Positions 54,026 to 63,600 of a stretch of 64,000 nucleotides of DNA are shown here, in pieces. Both the position numbers and the translations under genes were made by a program. Source of the stretch: Ralstonia sp. UBA689 (GTDB lineage Bacteria; Pseudomonadota; Gammaproteobacteria; Burkholderiales; Burkholderiaceae). Under the pieces are notes generated by a model. It was not told the origin of the DNA and ran no database searches. It saw only the letters and a program-made list of their open reading frames with translations. Position 1 is the first letter of the stretch; each line of letters starts with the position of its first letter. The stretch lies in the NCBI RefSeq assembly GCF_002298975.1, contig NZ_DBMV01000005.1:27047-91046 (forward strand), given 5' to 3'.

Positions 54026-54169
54026 CTCGATTCTGACCTTGTATTCATCCCGAGTCGGACGCTTCGCGGCGCTGTCCAGGCGAACATACCGGGCTGTTGT
54101 CTTCGATACAGTCCCGAAGGGCTGTAGGCATCGAGCGGGAAAGAGGAATTGCGAAAGAGCCGTCAGGCT

Positions 54170-54511
54170 TCAGGACTTGTGCTGCTTGCTGAAGACATGG
54201 CCGCACGCCTGGCACTCGTAGTTGTCGAGCACGTTGTCATCGAGGGCGCCGCCGACAGCGGAACCTGCGGCACAGCCGGCCGCACTACCGAACAGCGCGC
54301 CCATCAGCCCGCCTGCCAAGCCACCGAAGATCGAGCCAATGGGGCCAGCGATGATGCCGAGGGCGGCGCCGGCTTCGGCACCGCCGAGTGCGGCAGCGGC
54401 GCTACCGACAGCGCCGGCTGCAGCGCCAACGGCACCACCAGCCTTGCGGGCGTAGTCGCGTGTGGTAATGCGAGTGGAGTTACAGCGGGGACAGGAAGGG
54501 GAGTGGTTCAT
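54170..54511 (-). CDS. Zinc-ribbon protein with glycine-zipper core
   Basis: 113 residues. CPRC at residues 7-10 and CQAC near 101-104 would together form one zinc ribbon. Between them lies an 80-residue Gly/Ala-rich stretch with GxxxG repeats (AGGAVGAAAGAVGSAAAALGG; GPIGSIFGGLAGGLMGALFG) typical of membrane-inserting glycine zippers. GAGG stands eight bases before the ATG. No signal peptide. Function unknown; it is the only intact-looking gene between the Gp2 pseudogene and the secretion locus. Confidence 0.7.
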   Translation of the reverse strand: MNHSPSCPRCNSTRITTRDYARKAGGAVGAAAGAVGSAAAALGGAEAGAALGIIAGPIGSIFGGLAGGLMGALFGSAAGCAAGSAVGGALDDNVLDNYECQACGHVFSKQHKS

Positions 54512-54944
54512 ATCAGCCTCAAGAGAGTTCAGGGCAAACGGCGTTGCCCAGGCATACCGGGAGGGATGCTCATTGAGGGTGATATATGGATGAGATTGTT
54601 TACGATGAGGAGCGTGGGGTGAGTCGCGCTTCTAGCGGCTGCGCGCACTATTCTCCCAAAGGGCTGTGACAGCCAAGCGTGGGAGCAGTCCTGAGCGAGC
54701 CTTGCGAGGTCGACATTCACGTCGAGCGGACGCAAGCGATTGCAAGCTGGTAATTCTCGAATCAACCTGTATGCAGGTGTCGGGTGTCACGCCGGCTCCA
54801 TAGAAAGGCGGATGCTGATCGGAGCGGTGGCATTCCGGTGCTCTCCATAGCGTGATATGTGGCTGCATCTTTTGTATTCACCGGGGCAGCGAACGCGCCG
54901 GCCCATGCGGTGTTGGGCTAACTCAGCGCCCGCACCCTCGCTCC

Positions 54945-54954
54945 GGGGGGGGGG
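54945..54954. repeat. Ten-G homopolymer
   Basis: A run of ten G residues, the longest I noticed in the window, about 390 bases upstream of the secretion locus. Such runs are prone to slippage. Confidence 0.85.
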
Positions 54955-55020
54955 CAGATTTTTAATGTTCTTGAGAATGTGATGTGTCGAAAATCAGATA
55001 TAAAAATATTTCAACTTTGA

Positions 55021-55060
55021 ATTTAACGTTCTTTAACGTTCTTTAACGTTCTTTAACGTT
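55021..55060. repeat. Four 10-bp direct repeats (iteron-like)
   Basis: ATTTAACGTT followed by three exact copies of CTTTAACGTT. Each holds the palindrome AACGTT and the spacing is about one helical turn. The form is that of iterons or of a regulator's cooperative binding array. Confidence 0.95.
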
Positions 55061-55069
55061 ATGGTACGG

Positions 55070-55078
55070 TTATCCACA
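55070..55078 (+). promoter_or_regulatory. DnaA-box consensus
   Basis: TTATCCACA, identical to the high-affinity DnaA box, nine bases after the direct repeats and next to an AT-rich segment. Confidence 0.55.
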
Positions 55079-55346
55079 ATGCGGTGATTTACTATTCCGC
55101 CCCAAGCTGACCGGGGTGTCCGACGCCAAGTGACCGACGGCCAGGAGGCGCCCTCGTACAGCTTTGGTGGGTTGGATGCATTGCCAACCGGTATCCGCCA
55201 TCACGCGGGCCGTTTGCGCGCAATCGCGTGTCGCCAACAACAAGATCAGAGCTGTCTGACGAGTGTCGCCGCGAGCGGTACCGCGCTCGGCGGTGCATCG
55301 TGCGCAGGCGTTCGCCTGTGAGCAGCCGGAATAAGGATACGCAGTC

Positions 55347-57086
55347 ATGGGAAGGGGAAGTTTCGTCCGCCGCGGCATCGCGCGCGGCAAACGTTTCGCA
55401 TGGGTTGGCGCCTGGACGCTGCCGATGTCGATGGCGCTAGCACAAACACCGCCCGTCGATGGCGCTGCACAGGAGTTGCTGCGTCAGCAGGAGCGGGAGC
55501 GCATTCTGCGCCAGCGGCAGGAAGTCAAGCCAGATGTACGCCTCGAGCAGCCGGCCACCGCTGAGGCAACTCGTCTGCCAAGCGATGAATCGCCGTGCTT
55601 TCATATTGATCGCATCACGCTCACGGGCGATGCGGCCGAGCGTTTTCAATGGGCTTTGCAGGCGGCAGACCCATCGGACGACCCGGCCACCGGTCGGTGT
55701 CTGGGCACAGCCGGCATCAATCTGACGATGAAGCGCATGCAGAACGCCATCGTCGCGCGCGGTTTCGTCACCACGCGCGTCCTGGCCGCGCCCCAGGACC
55801 TCAAGCAGGGCACGCTGGCGCTTACGGTGATCCCGGGCCGCATCCGAGCGATCCGCTTTACCGAAGACAGCAGCCCCCGCGCCACCAAATGGAATGCCGT
55901 GCCGGCCGCGCCCGGCGACATCCTGAATCTGCGCGACATCGAGCAGGGCCTGGAGAACTTCAAGCGCGTCCCTACGGCCGATGCCGACATCCAGATTGCC
56001 CCGGCCGAAGGCCCCGATGCCAAACCGGGCGAGAGCGATCTTGTGATCGCGTGGAAGCAGGGGCTGCCGTTTCGCCTGAGCCTCTCGGCCGACGACTCGG
56101 GCAGTAAATACACCGGCAAGTACCAAGGTAGCGTCACTGTCTCGTACGACAACTGGTGGACGCTCAACGACCTGTTCTACGTCAGCTTTAACCACGATCT
56201 CGGTGGCGGCTACAGCGGCAGCAAGGGCACGCGCGGCTATACCGTCCATTACGAGGTGCCGTACGACTACTGGCTGCTCGGCTTCACCACCAGCAGCTAC
56301 AACTACTACCAGTCGGTCGCGGGTGCCAACCAGACGTACCTCTACAGCGGCACCAGCGAGAACAGCGAGATCCGCTTGTCGCGCCTGTTCTATCGCGATG
56401 CTGTGCGCAAGACGAGCGCTTACCTGCGCGGCTGGCTGCGTAGCTCCAGCAATGCCATCGACGACACTGAAGTGCTGGTGCAACGCCGGCGCATGGCCGG
56501 GTGGGAGCTTGGCCTGAACCATCGCGAGTTCATCGGTGCAGCCACTCTGGATGCCAACGTGGCCTACCGCAAGGGCACGGGGATGCTGTCCTCGCTGCCC
56601 GCGCCTGAAGAATCGTTCGATGAAGGGACTTCGCGCCCGTCGATCATTACGGCCGACGCGCAACTCACGGTGCCGTTTTCGCTGGCCTCGCAGCGCCTGC
56701 GCTATACCACCGCGTGGCGCGGCCAGTGGAACCGTACGCCAGTGGTGCCGCAGGATCGCTTCTCGATCGGCGGCCGCTACACCGTGCGCGGTTTTGACGG
56801 TGAGAACACGCTGATCGGCGATCGCGGCTGGCTGGTGCGCAACGACCTGGGCTTGACGCTGGGCAACACCGGCCAGGAGCTGTATGTCGGTTTCGACTAT
56901 GGCGAGGTGGGCGGGCAATCCGCGCGCTTCCTGATTGGTCAGCATCTAGCGGGTGCCGTGATTGGCCTGCGTGGTGGCTACAAGGGCCTGTTCTGGGATC
57001 TCTTTGTTGGCACACCGATCTCCAAGCCTGAAGGCTTCCGAGCTGGAAGCACGGCGGCGGGCTTCAACGCGAGCTGGTCGTACTAG
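55347..57086 (+). CDS. cdiB: Two-partner secretion outer-membrane transporter (FhaC/ShlB/CdiB family)
   Basis: 579 residues. Omp85-superfamily barrel that exports the giant partner protein across the outer membrane. Signal peptide ends near SMALAQ; an N-terminal helix and two POTRA domains (about 75-255, ITLTGD...; NLRDIEQGLENFKRVPTADADIQI) precede a 16-strand barrel. The barrel carries the conserved loop-6 motif VRGF near residue 480 and ends with Tyr. Followed after eight bases by the acyltransferase gene, whose ribosome site overlaps this stop codon. Confidence 0.94.
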   Translation: MGRGSFVRRGIARGKRFAWVGAWTLPMSMALAQTPPVDGAAQELLRQQERERILRQRQEVKPDVRLEQPATAEATRLPSDESPCFHIDRITLTGDAAERFQWALQAADPSDDPATGRCLGTAGINLTMKRMQNAIVARGFVTTRVLAAPQDLKQGTLALTVIPGRIRAIRFTEDSSPRATKWNAVPAAPGDILNLRDIEQGLENFKRVPTADADIQIAPAEGPDAKPGESDLVIAWKQGLPFRLSLSADDSGSKYTGKYQGSVTVSYDNWWTLNDLFYVSFNHDLGGGYSGSKGTRGYTVHYEVPYDYWLLGFTTSSYNYYQSVAGANQTYLYSGTSENSEIRLSRLFYRDAVRKTSAYLRGWLRSSSNAIDDTEVLVQRRRMAGWELGLNHREFIGAATLDANVAYRKGTGMLSSLPAPEESFDEGTSRPSIITADAQLTVPFSLASQRLRYTTAWRGQWNRTPVVPQDRFSIGGRYTVRGFDGENTLIGDRGWLVRNDLGLTLGNTGQELYVGFDYGEVGGQSARFLIGQHLAGAVIGLRGGYKGLFWDLFVGTPISKPEGFRAGSTAAGFNASWSY

Positions 57087-57094
57087 GAGCGTGC

Positions 57095-57652
57095 ATGCGA
57101 TTCGATACTCTCGACGTGATCGCGCCTGGGCTGATCGATGCGCCGTGCAATGAAGCAGAGGTGCTCGGATCGGCGGTCTGGCTGTGGATGCATTCGTCCT
57201 CGCATCGCAACATGCCGCTGCACGCGCTGTCGGCATTGCTGCTTCCCGCCATTAAGCACCGCCAGTTCGTGCTGGCCAGCGAACAAGGCAAGCCGGTCTT
57301 CTTCCTCACTTGGGCCATGCTGGGCGCCGAGGCCGAGCGCCGATACCTGACCAATGCGCCCATCACCATGCCAGAAGCCGACTGGGCCAGCGGTGAGCGC
57401 ATGTGGATTCTCGATTGGGTGGCGCCGTTCGGGCACACCCGTACGGCCCGCCATCTGACGGCCCGCCTGTTCGCCACGCGCTGCTTTCGCTCGCTATACC
57501 ACCGCGGCAATACACGCGGCCTGCGCGTGAAGGACTTCCACGGCATTGGCGTGATGGCTGAAGAAGCGCGCGCCTGGTCGCTGCTCAATCCCCCTCTGTT
57601 GCCCACGGCTGCCGCCGCTGGCGCGTCCCATCTCCCGGAAAACCAATCATGA
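57095..57652 (+). CDS. HlyC-type toxin-activating lysine acyltransferase
   Basis: 185 residues. Matches the HlyC family along its length: EVLGSAVWLWMHSSSHRNMP holds the catalytic His (His-37, HlyC His-23). LTWAMLGAEAERRYL and WASGERMWILDWVAPFG hold the catalytic Asp (Asp-107, HlyC Asp-92). HlyC moves a fatty acyl group from acyl-ACP to lysines of a toxin before export, in the cytoplasm. Its stop overlaps the exoprotein ATG (ATGA), so the two are translated together; the exoprotein is the obvious target. Confidence 0.93.
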   Translation: MRFDTLDVIAPGLIDAPCNEAEVLGSAVWLWMHSSSHRNMPLHALSALLLPAIKHRQFVLASEQGKPVFFLTWAMLGAEAERRYLTNAPITMPEADWASGERMWILDWVAPFGHTRTARHLTARLFATRCFRSLYHRGNTRGLRVKDFHGIGVMAEEARAWSLLNPPLLPTAAAAGASHLPENQS

Positions 57653-60600
57653 ACAAGCACCTGTACCGGATCGTCTTCAACAAGACCCGTGGCCTGTTGA
57701 TGGCCGTGGCGGAAACCGTCGCCAGCGACGGCAAGCAGGCTGGCACAAGCGGCGCGCCAAGCGCACACAGCGTGATTGCACACGTGCGGCCGCTGTGTTT
57801 CTCGATCCTGCTGGCGTTTGGTTTGGTGGGGACGGCGGCGAACGCCCAGATCGTGGCGGACCCGAACGCCCCGCGAAATCAGCAGCCGACGGTGCTCAAC
57901 AGCGCCAACGGCACGCCGCTTGTGAACATCCAGACACCGAGCGCCGCAGGCGTTTCACGCAATACCTACAGCCAGTTCGATGTTAACCAGCAAGGCGCGA
58001 TCCTCAACAACGCGCGCACCAACGCGCAGACGCAGCTTGGCGGCTACGTGCAGGGCAACCCGTGGCTGGCCACGGGCACGGCGCGCGTGATCCTCAACGA
58101 AGTCAACTCCAGCAACCCGAGCCAGTTGCGCGGCTATGTCGAGGTCGCCGGTGACCGCGCACAGGTGGTCATTGCCAACCCCGCCGGCATCAGTTGCGAT
58201 GGTTGCGGTTTCATCAACTCGAACCGCGTCACGCTGACCACCGGCACGCCGACCCTCAACGGCGGCAGCCTGGATGGTTACCGCGTGCAGAACGGCGCGA
58301 TCAGCATCACGGGCGCGGGCCTGGACACGAGCCGTGCCGATTACACCGACATCATCGCGCGCTCCGTGCAGGTCAACGCCGGCATCTGGGCGAACACGCT
58401 CAAGGTCAGCGCGGGCGCCAACGAGGTCAGCGCGGACCACGGCCAGACCACGGCCATTGCCGCCACCGGCCCTGCGCCGTCGTATGGAATCGACGTAGCC
58501 GCGCTGGGCGGCATGTACGCGGGCAAGATCACGTTGGTGGGCACGGAATCTGGCGTGGGCGTGCGCAATGCCGGGCAGGTCGGTGCGTCGGCCGGCGACG
58601 TGACCGTCACCGCAGACGGTCGGCTGGAGAACAGTGGCCGTATCACCGCCAGTGCAGGCGTGCGGACCGACACCAATGGCGGCGTCGCCAACAGCGGCAC
58701 GCTGTACGCCCAGGGCGATACGCAATTGAGCACACGCGGCAACGTCGATAACACGGGCACGATTGCGGCCCAGGGCAATACGACCATCGCGGCCACGGGG
58801 GCCGGCAGCAGCATCAACAGCCACGCCGGTTCGGTGATCGGCGCGGGCGTGCTGGGCGACGGCACGCTGGGCGGCAGCGGCACTGTGCAAGTGAGCGCCA
58901 CTGGGCAACTCTCGGCGCAGGGTCAGAACCTTGCCAGCGGCGATCTTTCACTCTCCGGCGCGGGCGTCAGCGTGGCTGGTAGCCAGACCGGCGCACGCAA
59001 CGTATCACTAGCGGCCAGCGGCGGCGACGTGGATGCCAGCCGCGCCACCGTGTCTGCCACGCAGACCCTTGCCGCCAATGCTACCGGCACGCTGCGTACT
59101 GACGGTGCATCGGCTTCAGGGCAGCAACTGACGCTGGCCGCACACGACCTGTCGAACGTGCACGGCGAATTGGTGCAGACGGGTGCAGGCAACACGTCGA
59201 TCCAGTTGCCCGGCGCACTGGACAACACAGGCGGACGCATTGCCACCAACGGTAGCGACCTGTCGCTGGGCGCGCAGACGCTGACCAACACCAGCGGCCG
59301 CATCGAACACGCTGGTATGGGCACGCTGGCCGTCAATGGCACCACTGTCAGCGGCACACGCGGCACTATCGCCAGCAACGGCACGCTGGCGCTGCACGCC
59401 CAATCGGCCACGCTGGACAACGGCCAGACCACGGCTGCCAACCTGCAGATTGACGCGGTCACGCTGTCCAATCGCAGCGGACAGTTGTTGCAAACCGGCA
59501 CGGGGGCTGCATCGGTACGAGCGACCAATCGCCTGGACAACACCGGCGGCACGCTGCTCAGCAATGGCGAGACGGTAGTCTCCGCAGGCGACCTCCTGAA
59601 CGGTGGGGGCACACTTCAGGTAGCTGGCAGTTCGGCGCTGACCATCAACGCCTCGGGCCACGTGGACAACAGCGCGCAAGGCAAGATCGGCGCAGGCGGC
59701 GCGGCGACGCTGACGGCGACGTCGCTGTCGAACGCTGACGGCACCGTCACGGCAGGCGATGCGCTGCGCGCACAGATTGCGGGCGCGGTCGATAACACGC
59801 AAGGCATATTGGCCGCTAATCGAGATGTCACCGTGGCCGGGGCCGCCGTCACGAATGCGGGTGGGCGCATCGGCTCCGTCCAAGGTAGTACCAGCGTGAC
59901 AGCCACGACCGGTGCCATCGATAACACGGCAGGCCGCGTGGAAGCTGCGCAAGCGGTCACCTTGGCTGCCAACGGCCTGGGCAATGCCGATGGCGTGGTG
60001 TCCGGTCAGGACGTGCGCGTGAACACGCACAGCCAGTCGCTCGACAACACACGCGGCACGATGGTTGCGCGTGGCGCACTCGACGTGCAGAGCGGCCAAC
60101 TCACCAATGACGCAGGTACGTTGCAAGCAGTTGGTGCGCTCACCATCGACACGCATGGTCAGTCGCTCATCAACCGGAATTCCGGAACGACTGCGGGCAT
60201 CCTCGGCCAAGACGCCGTAACGCTGCGTACGGGCGATTTGAATAACAGCACCGGCTTCATTGGCGCCAAGGGGGGCCTCACAGCCAACGCCGCGCAGATC
60301 ACCAACACGCAGGGCGGCCAGATCAGCGGCGAGAAGGCCATCACACTAGTGGGCACTGGTTTGGATAACCGTGGCGGCAGCGTGCAGGCCATGGGCAACG
60401 TGTCTGCCGATGTGCGCGCTGGCAGCATCAGCAACGATGGCGGCTTGGTGCGCTCTGGCGCGATGCTCGACTTGCGCGCGGGCAGCGTGACCAACAGCGG
60501 CACGCAGGGTGCAAACCAAGGGCTGGAAGGGCAGAGCGTTGCGCTGACTGCCGACCAGATCAACAACCAGGGCGGTGCGATTCGCGCTGATCAGAATCTG

Positions 60601-63600
60601 ACACTGACCGGTTCGGGCGCGCTCAACAATGCGCAGGGCTTGATTTCCTCGGGCCAGAACGTGGTGGTGCAGGACCGCAACGCGGCGGCCAAGACGCAGA
60701 GCGTGACGAACACGGCCGGCACGCTGATCGCCGGCAAGTCGCTGGGCGTCAACAGCGCGAACCTGTCGGGCGACGGTCGCGTGCTCTCGCAAGGCGATTT
60801 GAGCCTGAACCTGACCGGCGATTTCACCAACACCGGTGAGGTGCAAGCCAACGGCAACCTCACGCTGCAAACCAATGGCCGCCTGACCAACCAGTCGACA
60901 GTCAAGGCGGGCAACGCTGTCACGGTGTCGGCCGGCAACGTCGACAACACGTCCAACGGCGAGATCAGCGCCAGCACCACGAACATCAACGCGGCAGATA
61001 CGCTTACTAACCGCGGCCTGATCGACGGCGGCAACACCAATATCAATGCCGGCACGGTCAACAACCTCGGCAGCGGCCGCATCTACGGCGACCACGTCGC
61101 CATCCAGGCCGGCACCGTCAATAATGATGTCGAGAACGGCACGGCGGCGACGATCGCGGCACGCAACCGACTGGATATCGGTGCGCAGACGATCACTAAT
61201 CGCGAGCACGCGCTGATCTTCAGCGGCGGCGACATGGCGATCGGCGGGGCGTTGGATGCCAACCGTCTGGCGACGGGCTCTGCGGCCTCGGTCAGCAATA
61301 ACAGCGCCTCAATCGAGGCGCTGGGCAACCTGACCCTGGCGGCCAACCGAGTCAACAACACCAACGAGCACTTCAGCACCGGTGCGCAGAAGAGCAGTCC
61401 CGAGCACATCATCGAGTATCAGGGTTCGGGCTCGGCCAACCGCTACAAGCCGGGCGACCCCGACGTCTATATCTACAACGATGAGTCGGACCACCTGCAT
61501 ACGCCGGAAGGCAACTTTGAGAGCTGGACGAAGTACGAGTATGACCGCACGACCACGACGCCAGTCGTCACCGGCTCAGACCCGGGCAAGATCACGGCTG
61601 GCGGCGCGATGCGGATCGACGCCGGTACTGTGTTCAACGACAAGAGCCAAATCATTGCGGGTGGCACGCTCACCGGCAACATCGGCAGCCTGCAGAACAC
61701 CGAGGTGTCGGGGCAGCAGATTACGACCGACGCTGGTACGGTCACGTCGTACTGGCGTGAGCAGCACAAAGGCCGTGACAGCACCGGCAGCAGCAGCGCG
61801 GGATACACCCCGCCTGACGTCATCAGCGAAATCAAGCTGACGCCCACGGTGTACCGAGAGAACACGACCCCCGCCGGCAGTGGCACGCAGATTGGCGGGC
61901 TGACGGTGGGCAGCGTGTCGCAAGGTGCGCAAGGCGCTGGCGCGGCCACCGTGGCGCTGGGCAACGGGCGAGTGGTGAACCCGATCACCGAAGTCTCGGC
62001 GGTGACCGGTGCTGCGGGCGCACAGCCACTGGTGGTGCGCACAGGTGGGCCGAATACCACGTTGCCGAACAACAGCCTGTTCCACCTCAACCCGAACCCG
62101 ACCGGCAGCTACCTGATCGAAACCGATCCGCGCTTCGCTAACTACCGTACGTGGTTGTCGTCGGACTACATGCTCACGCAACTGAGCATCGACCCGGCCA
62201 ACATGCACAAGCGCCTGGGCGACGGCTTCTACGAACAGAAGCTAGTGCGTGAGCAGGTGGCTCAACTTACCGGGCGCCGCTTCCTGGATGGCTATTCGAC
62301 CGATGAGGCACAGTACCGTGCGCTGATCGACAACGGCGTCACCTACGCCAAGGAGTGGGGCCTGCGCCCTGGCGTGGCGCTGACCGCAGCCCAGATGGCG
62401 CAACTGACCAGCGACATCGTGTGGCTGGTCGAGAAGGACGTGACGCTGCCGAATGGCCAGACTACCAAAGCGCTGGTGCCGCAAGTCTATGTGCGTGTGA
62501 AACCGGGCGACCTGGATGGCTCTGGTGCCCTCATTGCAGGCCAAAGCATCAGCCTGAATCTGTCGGGCGACGTGGTGAACCAGGGCAGCATCGCAGGCCG
62601 CGATGTGGTCTCCATCACGGCGGAGAACGTCAAAAACCTGGGTGGCCGCATCACTGGGGGTGACGTTGCCGTGCGCGCCCGCACCGATCTGGACAACCTG
62701 GGCGGCATGATCGATGGCAACAACAGCCTGACGGCTTCGGCGGGGCGCGATCTGAACGTCACGACGACCACGCGCAGCAACAGCAACGCGCAGGGCAGTG
62801 TTACCAACGTCAACCGAATCGCCGGCCTCTATGTCACAGCCCCTTCGGGCGGCGTGCTGGTGGCCTCCGCCGGTCGAGACCTGAACTTGACGGCGGCACA
62901 GATCGGCAACGCTAGCACGGGTGGGCAAACCATTGTCGCTGCCGCACGAGATCTCAACCTGAATACGGTTGACACGTCGAACTCGCAGTCCATCAAGTGG
63001 GACAACAACAACTGGCGCCGCGACAGCACGCGCCAAGAGGTCGGCTCGTCCATCCAGACCAGTGGTGACTTGCGCCTGTCTGCAGGTAACGACCTGAACG
63101 CGCGCGGTGCGTCGGTAACGAGCGAACAGGGCGCGCTGGTAGCGACGGCGGGCAACAACGTCAACCTGACGGCGGCCGAGACCATGCGCAACGTGGATGA
63201 AGCCCATCAGCACAAGGGCAGCAGCAGCTGGTTCTCCAAGAAGACGATTACCACGCGGGACACCCTGTCGGAAACGACCACGCAGGGCACGACGTTCTCG
63301 GGCAATACAACTTATGTGCAGGCTGGGAACGATATCAATGTGCGGGGCAGTAATGTTGTCTCGACCGACGGCACCACGCTGATCGCCAAGCACGACGTCA
63401 ATATCGAGGCGGCGACCAACTCCACCACGGAGCGTCACTTCCGCGAGGAGAAGAAGAGCGGCCTGTTCAGTAGTGGCGGCATCGGTTTCACGATTGGTAC
63501 GCAGCAGCAGAGCCAGGATAATCAGGATGCACGCACGTCCGCTGCCGCATCGACTGTTGGGTCGACGAACGGCAACGTGGCAATTGGGGCGGGCAACAAC

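Larger units (their letters stand above)
54512..55346. other. Gene-free regulatory-looking stretch before the secretion locus
   Basis: About 835 bases without a convincing gene. It holds a ten-G run (54945-54954), then an AT-rich stretch of about 100 bases, four 10-bp direct repeats (55021-55060) and a DnaA-box consensus (55070-55078). The last 250 bases lead to cdiB-like gene 55347 and presumably contain its promoter; I cannot fix the -35/-10. Confidence 0.6.

Noticed and set aside
55021..55060. A CRISPR-like array.
   Set aside because: The units are only 10 bp and contiguous, without spacers, and no cas gene is near; this is a simple direct-repeat array.
55092..55321. Short open frames just upstream of the transporter gene.
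   Set aside because: They overlap on both strands, lack ribosome sites and have no recognisable sequence; the stretch is better seen as a leader/promoter region.
52506..55346. A second copy of the tRNA-Ser 3' end that would mark attR.
   Set aside because: I searched by eye for the T-arm and CCTCTCCGCCA end to the right of the tRNA and found no convincing repeat; it may lie beyond the window.
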